A stretch of DNA of 60,174 nucleotides from positions 1-60,174 of the forward strand of contig CAYMIX010000008.1 in NCBI GenBank assembly GCA_964391185.1, read 5' to 3'. This document shows positions 24,981 to 32,817 of this stretch, piece by piece (position 1 is the stretch's first letter; every line of letters begins with the position of its first letter). The stretch comes from JAKQEM01 sp964391185 (GTDB lineage Bacteria > Patescibacteriota > Gracilibacteria > Peribacterales > Peribacteraceae). The position numbers and the translations under genes were made by a program. The notes under the pieces are model-generated. The model was not told the DNA's origin and searched no databases. It saw only the letters and a list, made by a program, of their open reading frames with translations.

Positions 24981-25559
24981 ATGCGAGTTTCATTCCCAAT
25001 CCTCATCGGCATTTCGATCATGACAATCAGTTGCACTGTATCTGTGAATCCTTCTAAAGAGGATTTAAGTAATAGTAGTTTATCGGAGTCATTATCTTCT
25101 TCTCACAATTCCAGTTTTTCTTCTCAAACCCCATTCATTGCCCAACCTGTTATCGAAGCAGATATTTATCCCGCCCGTAAGGCTTTGATAAAATACTTTA
25201 CCTTACTTCATGCGGGAGAATATATAGAAGCTGTTTCATATCATGGAAGTGGTTATGAACAATTAAGGCAGTGGAATCCGAATGAAGATTCTAATAATTA
25301 TTCCACTTTGCTAAAAAATGGATGTGAAATGAATGGCCTGCAATGCCTGAAGATTAAAACAATTATTAGCCAGAAAATTTCGGATGAAAAAATTGTTTAT
25401 ATTGTTCAGTTTGAAAATGAAGATGGAACTGTGTTTAAGCAAGGACCTTGTTGCGGAGCAACAGAAGAAGCAATGCCCACAAAAACAAACTTTGAATTTA
25501 CTGTACAAAAAGACCTAAATGGTTACCTGGTAATGACATCACCAGTTTACGTGCCTTAA
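24981..25559 (+). CDS. Lipoprotein, unknown function
   Basis: A 192-aa protein beginning MRVSFPILIGISIMTISC, a lipoprotein signal with Cys18 as the lipidation site (TISC is an acceptable lipobox). A Ser/Asn-rich linker (about 25-55) precedes a soluble domain (about 65-190) with an NTF2/DUF4878-like feel (ARKALIKYFTLLHAGEYIEAV). It follows the NlpC/P60 gene closely and ends at a strong terminator, so the two are probably one transcript. The specific function is unknown. Confidence 0.75.
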   Translation: MRVSFPILIGISIMTISCTVSVNPSKEDLSNSSLSESLSSSHNSSFSSQTPFIAQPVIEADIYPARKALIKYFTLLHAGEYIEAVSYHGSGYEQLRQWNPNEDSNNYSTLLKNGCEMNGLQCLKIKTIISQKISDEKIVYIVQFENEDGTVFKQGPCCGATEEAMPTKTNFEFTVQKDLNGYLVMTSPVYVP

Positions 25560-25578
25560 TAGTCTTAAAAGAAAGAGT

Positions 25579-25609
25579 AAACAGGAAGTTGGTCACTTCC
25601 TGTTTTTAT
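25579..25609 (+). terminator. Intrinsic terminator after the lipoprotein gene
   Basis: An 11-bp perfect stem (25579-25589 with 25595-25605), 5-nt loop, and T-run. Confidence 0.9.
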
Positions 25610-25628
25610 TTATTATGGAGAAAAATGC

Positions 25629-25648
25629 ATTCTTTTATGAATAAGAAC
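25629..25648. repeat. Palindromic motif, copy 3
   Basis: ATTCT-N10-AGAAC, one base off the consensus of copies 1 and 2, with the same flanks as copy 2. Confidence 0.5.
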
Positions 25649-25697
25649 AGAGTCTTTATAACGCCTTTAAAGTCATTTTTGCCATTAATACCTATTA

Positions 25698-25726
25698 TAG
25701 ACATTAAATCAATTTTAGTGTATAAT
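25698..25726 (+). promoter_or_regulatory. Promoter of the 91-aa gene
   Basis: TAGACA (25698-25703), 17-nt spacer, perfect TATAAT (25721-25726). The ATG at 25735 is 8 nt after the -10 box, so the leader would be 0-2 nt. Confidence 0.75.
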
Positions 25727-25734
25727 AAAAACAT

Positions 25735-26010
25735 ATGCAGCAACCAGCACGTACTCCAGATCAAGATCCAGCTGAACCATATGCTGTCACAATAGATACA
25801 AGTGACATACGTTTTCCAATGCCACCTACTCCCTTGAAGGGGGAACATAGACATCCTCCGCAGGATCCGATTGACACTGCTCATATAAGACATACAAACC
25901 GCAAGAACCGTTGGACTGCTAAGACATACGAGCCAAATGCTCTCGGTAAAGCAGTGCAGTGGACACGGCAAAAAGTGAAGGATGCCCTGGAGTTCATTGG
26001 CATTCTGTAA
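25735..26010 (+). CDS. Small Pro/His-rich hypothetical protein
   Basis: A 91-aa soluble protein, Pro- and His-rich in the first two thirds (PMPPTPLKGEHRHPPQD), with a basic helix at the end (KAVQWTRQKVKDALEFIGIL). Not recognised. A consensus promoter immediately upstream supports it as a real gene. It lies 36 nt before polX in the same direction, and polX has its own possible -10 box inside that gap. Confidence 0.6.
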   Translation: MQQPARTPDQDPAEPYAVTIDTSDIRFPMPPTPLKGEHRHPPQDPIDTAHIRHTNRKNRWTAKTYEPNALGKAVQWTRQKVKDALEFIGIL

Positions 26011-26046
26011 GAGATGACACACAGAGTCGGTGTATACTCCTGCGCA

Positions 26047-27777
26047 ATGACCAATGCGCTCATTGCCCAGGCCTTCGAACAAATCGCAGACATCTTGAAT
26101 CTGCTCGATGAAAATCCTTTTCGCATACGTGCGTATCAGCGTGCAGCGCAGACGATTGCTGCCAAGAGTGAAGACCTGGAAATGATCTACAGCCGCAAAG
26201 GGCGAGATGCATTCAAAGATATTCCTGGTATCGGAGAGGATTTGTCGTTGAAGATCGAAGAGATGATACAAACGGGGAAGCTGAAGTATCTCACAGAAAT
26301 ATCCAAGAAGGTTCCTGCTGGTCTTATAGAGATAACGGGTATCCAGGGAATGGGTCCCAAGAAAACAAAATTCCTCTGGAAGGAATTTAAGGTGACGAGC
26401 GTTGATCAATTAGAAAAGCTGGCGAAGTCCGGCAAGCTCGATACGCAGAAAAACTGGGGCGCGAAATCGGTGGAGAATGTTCTCAAGGGTATTGAATCGA
26501 TGCGGTTACATAATGAACGCATTGCCCTGCCGACAGCGTTTGCAGTAGCTGAGCAGATAGTGAAACTACTGAAAGAAAGTGGTTTGTGTGAACAGTGTGA
26601 AATTGCGGGAAGCCTTCGCCGGCGCAAAGAATCAATTGGTGATATCGATATTCTTGTGACGAGTAAGCACGTGGAGAAGGTGATGGATGTATTTTGCACA
26701 TTTGAACTTGTTGACCGTGTTCTCGCACGCGGCCCTACCAGGTCCAGCGTTCACCTGAGTATGGGGATTAATTCCGACCTTCGCGTGGTGGATAAAGACG
26801 CGTTCGGTGCTGCACTTTTGTATTTCACCGGTAGCAAAGAACACAACATTCACGTACGACGAATTGGTAATGACCATGGGTTCACCATCAATGAATACGG
26901 CATTTACAAAGGAACCGCTGAATCCAAAGGAAAGCTGATGGCTTCACGTACCGAGGAGGATGTTTACAAGATCGTTGGGCTTCCATACATCGTACCGGAG
27001 CTCCGTGAGGATCGTGGTGAAGTGCAGGCAGCGCAGGCGGGAACATTGCCAGACCTTATCGAATTGAAAGATTTAAAAGGGGATCTACATATGCACAGTA
27101 ATTTTAGTGATGGCAGCGCGACGATTATCGATATGGCGAAGGCTGCCAAGGCTGCGGGTCATTCCTATATCGCGATAACCGATCACGGATCTCAGATGGG
27201 AATGGTATTTGGTGTGAAGGAAAAAAATATCAAAGAGTATCTTGGGATGATCGAAGAAGCACGCAAGAAGGTGAAGGGCATCGAGATACTTGCTGGAAGC
27301 GAAGTGGATATTCTCGAAGACGGATCGTTGTATCTTCCTGATAAAATTCTGAAACAACTCGATTGGGTGGTGGCTTCCGTACACGGCAATTTCAATATGC
27401 CCAAAGATGCGATGACGAAGCGCATCGTGAAGGCTCTTAAGAATCCGTACGTTCGTGTGTTCGCTCACCCAACATCGCGTTTGCTCCTGAAGCGTGATCC
27501 AATTGATTACGATGTTGATGAAGTATTTAGTACGGCTGCCGAACATAACGTCGCCCTCGAGATTAATGCATCTATCTATCGGTTAGATTTGAACGATGTT
27601 CTCGCTCGCAAAGCGAAAGATATGGGATGCAAAATCAGCATCAACAGCGACGCACATCACCCACGTGAATTCGATTATCGTTACGGCATCACACAAGCGA
27701 GAAGGGGATGGATCGAGAAGAAAGATGTCATCAATACGATGACGTTTGCGCAGTTGAAGAAGTGGATGAAACGATAG
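26047..27777 (+). CDS. polX: DNA polymerase X family with PHP exonuclease domain (PolX)
   Basis: A 576-aa repair polymerase. The N-terminus has HhH elements (FKDIPGIGEDLSLKIEEM, ITGIQGMGPKK); the nucleotidyltransferase palm carries GSLRRRKESIGDIDILVT with the catalytic Asp pair and a third Asp near DLRVVDKD; the C-terminal PHP domain starts GDLHMHSNFSDGS and ends with NSDAHHP metal ligands. Length and order are standard for bacterial PolX, a gap-filling polymerase with 3'-5' exonuclease. The start at 26047 (MTNALIAQAFEQIADIL) is preferred over 26014 because a TATACT box is 8 nt upstream. Its last 66 nt are repeated at 28511-28576. Confidence 0.94.
   Translation: MTNALIAQAFEQIADILNLLDENPFRIRAYQRAAQTIAAKSEDLEMIYSRKGRDAFKDIPGIGEDLSLKIEEMIQTGKLKYLTEISKKVPAGLIEITGIQGMGPKKTKFLWKEFKVTSVDQLEKLAKSGKLDTQKNWGAKSVENVLKGIESMRLHNERIALPTAFAVAEQIVKLLKESGLCEQCEIAGSLRRRKESIGDIDILVTSKHVEKVMDVFCTFELVDRVLARGPTRSSVHLSMGINSDLRVVDKDAFGAALLYFTGSKEHNIHVRRIGNDHGFTINEYGIYKGTAESKGKLMASRTEEDVYKIVGLPYIVPELREDRGEVQAAQAGTLPDLIELKDLKGDLHMHSNFSDGSATIIDMAKAAKAAGHSYIAITDHGSQMGMVFGVKEKNIKEYLGMIEEARKKVKGIEILAGSEVDILEDGSLYLPDKILKQLDWVVASVHGNFNMPKDAMTKRIVKALKNPYVRVFAHPTSRLLLKRDPIDYDVDEVFSTAAEHNVALEINASIYRLDLNDVLARKAKDMGCKISINSDAHHPREFDYRYGITQARRGWIEKKDVINTMTFAQLKKWMKR
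27705..27770 (+). repeat. 66-nt repeat, copy in the polX 3' end
   Basis: Matches 28511-28576 with a single mismatch (g to a at repeat position 40). The two copies bracket a 740-nt segment carrying the DUF5674 pair. Confidence 0.95.
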
Positions 27778-27847
27778 CTTTAGGTTTCGCACAGCGGGGT
27801 ATGTGGGAAACATGACACTATGCTACTATGCGGATGTGTCTCCTCAG

Positions 27848-28183
27848 ATGATCATTCGAGAGGCTATCACCCGTTCCTCACTTAAAAAGATTGCGGAGGA
27901 ACGTTTTGGAGATATGGTGAAAGCAGTTGTCGACTGTAAACAGGGCATCATGGCGATTGGCGGTGAGTTGCATGCGGATGAAGAGCAATTACTCCTTGAG
28001 CAAGGCTCTGAGCAGCGAGATCTTTGGGGCATTAATCTTTATCCAGACGACACGACTGAGGCGTGGATCGAGTTTGATTCCATGATAAATCTTCGCCCGA
28101 GCCAGCAAAACAGGAGTCGGGGTGTTGAAGATGCCGATCTGCGAAAGAAAATACACCTGATCGTTCATTCGCTCGTGCAATGA
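27848..28183 (+). CDS. DUF5674 family protein
   Basis: About 111 aa from the ATG at 27848 (MIIREAITRSSLKKIAEERFG); a GTG at 27803 or ATG at 27812 in the same frame would add 12-15 residues. The conserved DUF5674 core is clear: ERFGDMVKAVVD, GIMAIGGELHADEE, LLLEQGS, LWGINLYPDD, EFDSMINLRPSQ, NRSRGVEDADLRKKI. DUF5674 is common in CPR bacteria and has no known function. Its stop overlaps the start of the next gene (ATGA at 28180-28183). Together they lie between two copies of the polX 3' end, so they look like an inserted cassette. A toxin-antitoxin role is only a guess from the two-gene layout. Confidence 0.85.
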   Translation: MIIREAITRSSLKKIAEERFGDMVKAVVDCKQGIMAIGGELHADEEQLLLEQGSEQRDLWGINLYPDDTTEAWIEFDSMINLRPSQQNRSRGVEDADLRKKIHLIVHSLVQ

Positions 28184-28500
28184 CTCTCCATACCGAATTA
28201 TCTGCCGGCAGATGGTTCATATTTCCTTTATCGGATCAGCTGGGGCATGTCGGGAGTGAGATTTCCAGGACATTGCGTGCTGCTGATGCCGGAAATGAGC
28301 AACGAAAACAACAAGCTTTCGATCGTGCATTGGAATTATTGGATTTGACAATCGCAGATCCAAAAAACCGCATGCGACTCAGAGAGCTGTGTCGCATTCG
28401 GGAAGTAGTGTGTGATTTCTTTTATGGAAGCAACATGTACCATTCCGATGGGCCATCGCTCGATAAATATTTCACTCAATTCGCCCTTATGGCTAAATAA
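28180..28500 (+). CDS. Helical partner protein of DUF5674
   Basis: A 106-aa all-helical protein (SGRWFIFPLSDQLGHVGSEI, RALELLDLTIADPKNRMRLR, ELCRIREVVCDFFYG). From memory, very similar proteins are found next to DUF5674 genes in other CPR genomes. Its ATG overlaps the DUF5674 stop by 4 nt, so the two are translated together. No catalytic residues are evident. Partner or antidote roles are inference. Confidence 0.75.
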   Translation: MTLHTELSAGRWFIFPLSDQLGHVGSEISRTLRAADAGNEQRKQQAFDRALELLDLTIADPKNRMRLRELCRIREVVCDFFYGSNMYHSDGPSLDKYFTQFALMAK

Positions 28501-28510
28501 AACCAGGGAG

Positions 28511-28598
28511 GGGATGGATCGAGAAGAAAGATGTCATCAATACGATGACATTTGCGCAGTTGAAGAAGTGGATGAACGCAAAAACAGCCGCCCGATGA
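28511..28598 (+). pseudogene. Displaced polX 3' end
   Basis: Reads in frame GWIEKKDVINTMTFAQLKKW, then MNAKTAAR and a TGA stop at 28596-28598, against a polX end of ...KKWMKR. The first 66 nt match polX at 27705-27770 with one mismatch. There is no start codon or upstream part, so it is a leftover end. The different last residues suggest it may be the native polX terminus displaced by an insertion. Confidence 0.85.
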
Positions 28599-28608
28599 AG
28601 AGCGGCTG
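28585..28608 (-). terminator. Intrinsic terminator of metK
   Basis: A 7-bp stem (CAGCCGC 28585-28591 with GCGGCTG 28602-28608) followed on the minus strand by a T-run, 14 nt after the metK stop. It overlaps the displaced polX end. Confidence 0.75.
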
Positions 28609-28621
28609 CATATATCTATAT

Positions 28622-29761
28622 TTATGTATTGTTCACAAGTTCGTAGAGTTCATGAGATGCTGATGTGTCTTCCCAGGGAACATCGTTTCGTCCAAAGTGA
28701 CCATCGTATGCGGTTTTAAAGTAGATAGGATTGCGCAGACCCAAGTGCGTGATAATTCCTTTTGGCGTGAGCGGGAAACGTGCCTGGATAGCGGCGATAA
28801 TTTTTTTCTTGTCGTATTTTTCTGTGCCAAATGTTTCAACGTTCACAGCGAGCGGCTCAGCAACACCAATGGCATAGGCGAGTGCTATTTCACATTCGTC
28901 TGCTAAGTCTGCTGCCACCACGTTTTTAGCGACGTGACGCGCCATATACGCAGCACTGCGGTCTACTTTTGTTGGATCCTTCCCAGAGAATGCGCCACCA
29001 CCATGGCGTCCCCATCCACCATAACTATCCACAATAATTTTACGTCCGGTGACGCCCGTATCTCCGTGTGGTCCTCCAACTAAAAATCGTCCTGTTGGAT
29101 TGATATAAAGCGTTGTTTCATCGGTCATGTAACGGCCACACACGGGCTTAATAACATCTTCCCGGATGGCATCATGAAGATCTGGCTGAGTAATTTCATC
29201 AGTGTGATGTGTAGAAACAACGACGTTCAATAATTCTTGTGATTTATCTTCTTGATAACGTACCACTACCTGGCTTTTGCCATCGGGAAGTAGCCAATTA
29301 TGTGTATGACCCTCTCGAAGTTCCGTGAGTCTGCGTGTGAGCCTTTGGGCTAATGAGATAGGGAGTGGCATGAGTTCTTGTGTTTGATTGGATGCATAGC
29401 CAAACATAAGTCCTTGGTCTCCAGCACCATCTCTATCCACACCCATTGCTATGTCAGGGCTTTGTGTATGAATCTTAGATATAAACTCTACCGTGTTACC
29501 GTTGAATCCGATGCCATCACGGTCATATCCAATGTGTTTAATGATCCCACGCACGACACTTTCGATATCCACGCGCGCTTGGCTTGTTACTTCGCCAGCT
29601 ACTATCACAAAGTCTGTGGTGACGAGCGTCTCAATCGCAACACGAGAACTGGGATCTTGTCGTAAATACTCATCGAGCAAACCATCGCTGATTTGGTCAG
29701 ACACTTTATCTGGATGTCCACGTGAGACAGATTCCGATGGATGGCTGAACGGTGCTTCCAT
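28622..29761 (-). CDS. metK: S-adenosylmethionine synthetase MetK
   Basis: Makes SAM from methionine and ATP. The 379-aa protein has all signatures: SESVSRGHPDKVSDQISD at the start, GAGDQGLMFGYA, and the P-loop-like GGGAFSGKDPTKVDRSAAY. Length matches the family (about 384 aa). The start at 29761 (MEAPFSHPSES) is chosen by comparison with other MetK proteins and a weak AGG upstream; the ATG at 29785 is an alternative. It is preceded by a SAM-I riboswitch and a terminator-like hairpin, so expression should fall when SAM is plentiful. Confidence 0.95.
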   Translation of the reverse strand: MEAPFSHPSESVSRGHPDKVSDQISDGLLDEYLRQDPSSRVAIETLVTTDFVIVAGEVTSQARVDIESVVRGIIKHIGYDRDGIGFNGNTVEFISKIHTQSPDIAMGVDRDGAGDQGLMFGYASNQTQELMPLPISLAQRLTRRLTELREGHTHNWLLPDGKSQVVVRYQEDKSQELLNVVVSTHHTDEITQPDLHDAIREDVIKPVCGRYMTDETTLYINPTGRFLVGGPHGDTGVTGRKIIVDSYGGWGRHGGGAFSGKDPTKVDRSAAYMARHVAKNVVAADLADECEIALAYAIGVAEPLAVNVETFGTEKYDKKKIIAAIQARFPLTPKGIITHLGLRNPIYFKTAYDGHFGRNDVPWEDTSASHELYELVNNT

Positions 29762-29820
29762 CGGATAGCCTGATCGCTCTGGCATAAGAAGTGGGGAGAA
29801 AGAAGTAGAACACAAAACCG

Positions 29821-29840
29821 CTCTTCCCAGTGAGGAAGAG
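29821..29840 (-). terminator. Riboswitch expression-platform hairpin
   Basis: CTCTTCC and GGAAGAG arms with a 6-nt loop, followed on the minus strand by CGGTTTT. It lies between the SAM-I aptamer and metK and could be the regulated terminator; an alternative pairing with the aptamer's GGGGGAAGA end is possible. Confidence 0.6.
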
Positions 29841-29853
29841 TGTGATACATGTT

Positions 29854-29957
29854 CTATCTTCCCCCTCGCGGGGCTGGATTTCCCACCTGTTCTCTTGCGG
29901 AGAATGGTTGGGGGACGCATCAATCAGGCCAGTACCCTACGCGTCTCTCGTGATAGG
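29854..29957 (-). promoter_or_regulatory. SAM-I (S-box) riboswitch upstream of metK
   Basis: On the minus strand the S-box landmarks occur in order: P1 strand CCTATC, then ACGAGAG, AGGG, ACTGGCC, GATTGATG, CCAACC, a hairpin with GCAAGAG, AGGTGGGAAATCC, a C/G-rich P4-like hairpin (CCCCGCGAGGGG), and GAAGATAG closing P1. This is the SAM-I aptamer, which binds S-adenosylmethionine. Its position before metK is the classical feedback arrangement. Confidence 0.88.
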
Positions 29958-30042
29958 CGGTGATGTATCTGCACTAAAGCACATCAGCATTCCTGTGTGC
30001 AAATATTTTCAGTTATATTCGTGCCTTGTTCTGTGTGCTGAG

Positions 30043-30048
30043 TATAAT
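30043..30048 (+). promoter_or_regulatory. -10 box of leaderless ogt
   Basis: A perfect TATAAT lies 6 nt before the ATG at 30055; the expected transcription start is the A of the ATG. Confidence 0.65.
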
Positions 30049-30054
30049 CTGTCT

Positions 30055-30516
30055 ATGCAATCATCCATCAGTCAGTGGCAGTCTCCACTCGGATTAATAG
30101 AGATAGAAGTTTCGGAAAAGGGCGTACGGAAGATCTTTTTCACGAATAAAAAAATTGATCAATCAGAACCATCTGCCGTCGCGAAAAAAGTAATTGATCG
30201 ACTCTCGGAACACTTCAACGGAAAGCAAACATCATTTGATTTTCCACTCGATATGGAAGGAACTGATTTCCAAAAGTCTGTGTGGGAAGCAACGGCGAAA
30301 ATTCCTTTCGGACAAGTGACGACATACGGAGAGATTGCGAAAATGATTGGTAAACCGCGCGCATCACGAGCAGTTGGCAGTGCACTCGGGAAAAATACAT
30401 TGGGAATTGTTATTCCGTGTCACCGCGTCCTTGCATCCGGCGGAGGTCTTGGAGGGTTTGCGTGGGGACTTGATTGCAAAAAAGAATTACTCAAAGTTGA
30501 ACAAGCTCATTCCTGA
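30055..30516 (+). CDS. ogt: Methylated-DNA--protein-cysteine methyltransferase
   Basis: A 153-aa suicidal repair protein that removes methyl groups from O6-methylguanine. The active-site motif IPCHRVLASGG carries acceptor Cys122, followed by LGGFAWGLDCKKELL. The helix-turn-helix FGQVTTYGEIAKMIG and an RAVGSALGKN turn with the arginine finger are present. The length is that of Ogt-type enzymes. The start at 30055 is supported by TATAAT 6 nt upstream. It overlaps the convergent gene at 30507 by 10 nt. Confidence 0.93.
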   Translation: MQSSISQWQSPLGLIEIEVSEKGVRKIFFTNKKIDQSEPSAVAKKVIDRLSEHFNGKQTSFDFPLDMEGTDFQKSVWEATAKIPFGQVTTYGEIAKMIGKPRASRAVGSALGKNTLGIVIPCHRVLASGGGLGGFAWGLDCKKELLKVEQAHS

Positions 30517-30848
30517 GGATCTTCTTCTGGCCGATACACAGGTATTTCATCGGTTGATGGTTCGCGTGGTGGCGCTTCAGCCCGACGTGATTTGGCGACA
30601 GTGAAAAAGTTCTGTTCAATTTTATTTTTACCTTCTTCATCGAGACCAAAAATTTGGAGATGTGTTTTACGACCATCAATGGCAGGAGAGACACGTACTC
30701 CTTCTACGTTTGGTACAATTTTTCGCACAGCGACGCTTGCCCACTCCAGTATTGCGTCGACGGGCATGCCATTGGGAAAACATTCGGGCACCCACACCCA
30801 ATCATCCCAATCTGCATCTCTTTCCCAGGGAATGCGTGTATCTTCCAT
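30507..30848 (-). CDS. Hypothetical soluble protein
   Basis: A 113-aa protein, Trp- and Asp-rich at the N-terminus (RDADWDDWVWVPE), with an alpha/beta middle and a Pro/Glu-rich tail. Not recognised. A perfect TATAAT box lies 6 nt upstream of the ATG on the minus strand (30855-30860), which makes it a credible leaderless gene. It is convergent with ogt, with a 10-nt overlap of the 3' ends. Confidence 0.65.
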   Translation of the reverse strand: MEDTRIPWERDADWDDWVWVPECFPNGMPVDAILEWASVAVRKIVPNVEGVRVSPAIDGRKTHLQIFGLDEEGKNKIEQNFFTVAKSRRAEAPPREPSTDEIPVYRPEEDPQE

Positions 30849-30854
30849 ATATGC

Positions 30855-30860
30855 ATTATA
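30855..30860 (-). promoter_or_regulatory. -10 box of the leaderless 113-aa gene
   Basis: TATAAT on the minus strand, GCATAT spacer, then the ATG at 30848. No clear -35. Confidence 0.6.
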
Positions 30861-30871
30861 CCATATTTATT

Positions 30872-32635
30872 TTATAAAGCACTTCCGTCGACAATGACCA
30901 ATTGGCCCTTTTCTCCCAGTTCCGTACGAATATTCCAGTAGCTTCCTGGTTCACTCGTCCATTCGCTATAGAGCCCGGCATTGTTCCACTTCCAGATGTT
31001 CATAGTGTGGGCGTTGCATGATGCATCTGCGCTGTAGTTGCCCTCGAGTGACATAAGTTCTGAGATGCCATCACCATCAAGGTCTGCTGTAGCGATTTCA
31101 CAATATGGTTGTGCGAGATCTGCAGACTGCCACATGGTTGAAACATTTCCGCCATCGATGGTGTAAACGTACACATAATTGCGGACATTCATGGAGTTAC
31201 TACTTCCTATCCACGAAGATTTCTTAGAACGTTCACTGCTATTTTTCCACACAGACAGAATCATTTCTTTTTCGTGGTCACCATCGAGGTCTGCCAAGTG
31301 CATATCTTGCACCCACCAATGTGTGGGCGATTCCCAGAAGGGGAATCCATCTTCTTCAATGGTCACGCGACCATTCTTGAGTGCGTATGTTTCTCCCATG
31401 CGATTACCATTGATGTTATCGCTGAGAGTTTTTTCAATCGTAAACTGTTGGTGTGATATTTGCTGCAATGGCATGGCGCGGTTGCTGATGATCGCAGCAC
31501 TTTCTGGCCCGTCCCCGTCCGTACCGGACAACGTCCGGGCGGGCCATTGAATAACGGTCGCAGGATAGAGCGGGTGCTCAAGACGCGTGAGCGATGTTTC
31601 TTGCGCATTACCTTCTGCGATTGAAGGCTGTGCGCGAGCACTGATATCGACAGGAATCGCTTCGATCTCGCGGATATCACTACCTTCCATCAAGAATTTC
31701 ATCATCATGCCGCGACTTGTCTCAGTCGACCATGCTTGGTCGAAGACGAGGTTCCCCATGCTATACATCACCCAGGTCTCTCCGAGTTGTTCGATGGGTT
31801 GGATAACGTGTGGGTGGTGTCCGAGCACAATGTGTGCACCAGCTTCGACAGCAGCTCGTACTAATTCCAGCTGAACAGAGTCAGGCATTTCGCGGTATTC
31901 CGCTCCAGCGTGCAGCGACACAATCACAAGGTCTGAGTTTGCACGTGCAGCTGCGATATCTGCCTTCATATGTTCAGGATCTCCGAGTGCGATGCCTGGC
32001 TTCGTATCGGTAGCGAAGTGCACTTGGTTTTTAAATCGTGCATCACCATAGGCAAGGAATGCGATGTGCTTTCCTTTGATGTCCATATACACAGGCTTGC
32101 GTGCATCTGCTTCGTTCACACCTGCACCAACAGAAAGAAGTCCTGCGTTTTTCACATATTCAAGTGTTGCGCCGATGGCTGCCTGGCCAACATCGGACTG
32201 GTGATTGTTTGCGAGCGACACAATATCGAAGCCCGCATTGCGCAAGCCATCGAGAGATTCGATGCTCGCACGGAAGCGCAATCCAGATTCTGGCATCGGG
32301 CCACCGGGGCCGACGGGGTTCTCGAGGTTTGCGAAAGCAATGTCCGCACTCGCTACTATTCCGCGAATACGATCATACGGATAATGCACGGAATCCTCTT
32401 TCTTCATGACGGTCGCAACAAATCGCGAGAGCATCACGTCACCTGCGGCAATCAGTGTCCAACGGTCATCCGTGTGAGCAACGGCCTGTGTGCGCTTCAT
32501 CGCGATAAATTGTTCAATGCCCACGGGAGTCTTGGGTAATGAAGTCCCTATAAAAACATCAGCAGCTCCCGCGCCCGCGAGGACGACAACAAAACATGCT
32601 GCAAGAGCCGATAAAGGAATGCGTGAGAGCTTCAT
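30872..32635 (-). CDS. CapA-like metallophosphatase with FG-GAP repeats
   Basis: A 587-aa exported protein. A signal/anchor (MKLSRIPLSALAACFVVVL) is followed by a CapA/PgsA-type calcineurin-like domain (about 55-330): IAAGDVMLSR, ANLENPV, SLANNHQSDVG, VSLHAGAEY, LGHHPHVIQP and YSMGNLVFDQ. The C-terminal part (about 430-560) has FG-GAP/VCBS-like repeats (DLDGDHEKEMILSVW, DLDGDGISELMSLE). CapA proteins take part in poly-gamma-glutamate or capsule export in other bacteria; here the role is inference. The start at 32635 is chosen because the hydrophobic signal begins there. It is the last gene of a leftward operon behind three mini membrane proteins. Confidence 0.87.
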   Translation of the reverse strand: MKLSRIPLSALAACFVVVLAGAGAADVFIGTSLPKTPVGIEQFIAMKRTQAVAHTDDRWTLIAAGDVMLSRFVATVMKKEDSVHYPYDRIRGIVASADIAFANLENPVGPGGPMPESGLRFRASIESLDGLRNAGFDIVSLANNHQSDVGQAAIGATLEYVKNAGLLSVGAGVNEADARKPVYMDIKGKHIAFLAYGDARFKNQVHFATDTKPGIALGDPEHMKADIAAARANSDLVIVSLHAGAEYREMPDSVQLELVRAAVEAGAHIVLGHHPHVIQPIEQLGETWVMYSMGNLVFDQAWSTETSRGMMMKFLMEGSDIREIEAIPVDISARAQPSIAEGNAQETSLTRLEHPLYPATVIQWPARTLSGTDGDGPESAAIISNRAMPLQQISHQQFTIEKTLSDNINGNRMGETYALKNGRVTIEEDGFPFWESPTHWWVQDMHLADLDGDHEKEMILSVWKNSSERSKKSSWIGSSNSMNVRNYVYVYTIDGGNVSTMWQSADLAQPYCEIATADLDGDGISELMSLEGNYSADASCNAHTMNIWKWNNAGLYSEWTSEPGSYWNIRTELGEKGQLVIVDGSAL

Positions 32636-32682
32636 CAGCGCGCAAGCATAGCGTGATTTCTTCCGCTCTAAAAGCAGTAGAG

Positions 32683-32811
32683 TCAATGATACTTTTTACC
32701 TTGTTTCTGCAAGTGCCCCAGAAATAGGAGGAGCAGGATGGCAATGCCTAGCAAAACAAAGGCTACGATCTGGCCGGGAGTGATGGAGAAATCAAATGAC
32801 ATGGTATTCAT
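32683..32811 (-). CDS. 42-aa single-pass membrane protein, paralog of next gene
   Basis: Starts MNTMSFDFSITPGQIVAFVL, has one membrane segment and a basic tail (HLQKQGKKYH). It shares the ITxGQI motif plus hydrophobic core plus GH and a basic tail with the 41-aa protein encoded 6 nt upstream, so the two arose by duplication. ATG at 32802 is an alternative start. It precedes the CapA-like gene by 47 nt. Confidence 0.65.
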   Translation of the reverse strand: MNTMSFDFSITPGQIVAFVLLGIAILLLLFLGHLQKQGKKYH

Positions 32812-32817
32812 GAATAA

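Noticed and set aside
25606..26409. A 267-codon minus-strand frame
   Set aside because: It runs antisense through the 91-aa gene and the polX start, has no domain and a Cys/His-heavy random composition. The plus-strand genes have promoters and known motifs.
27708..28598. The polX 3' repeat considered as a transposon with terminal repeats
   Set aside because: The repeat is a gene end in direct orientation; there is no transposase, no inverted ends and no short target duplication, so a classical transposon is not supported.
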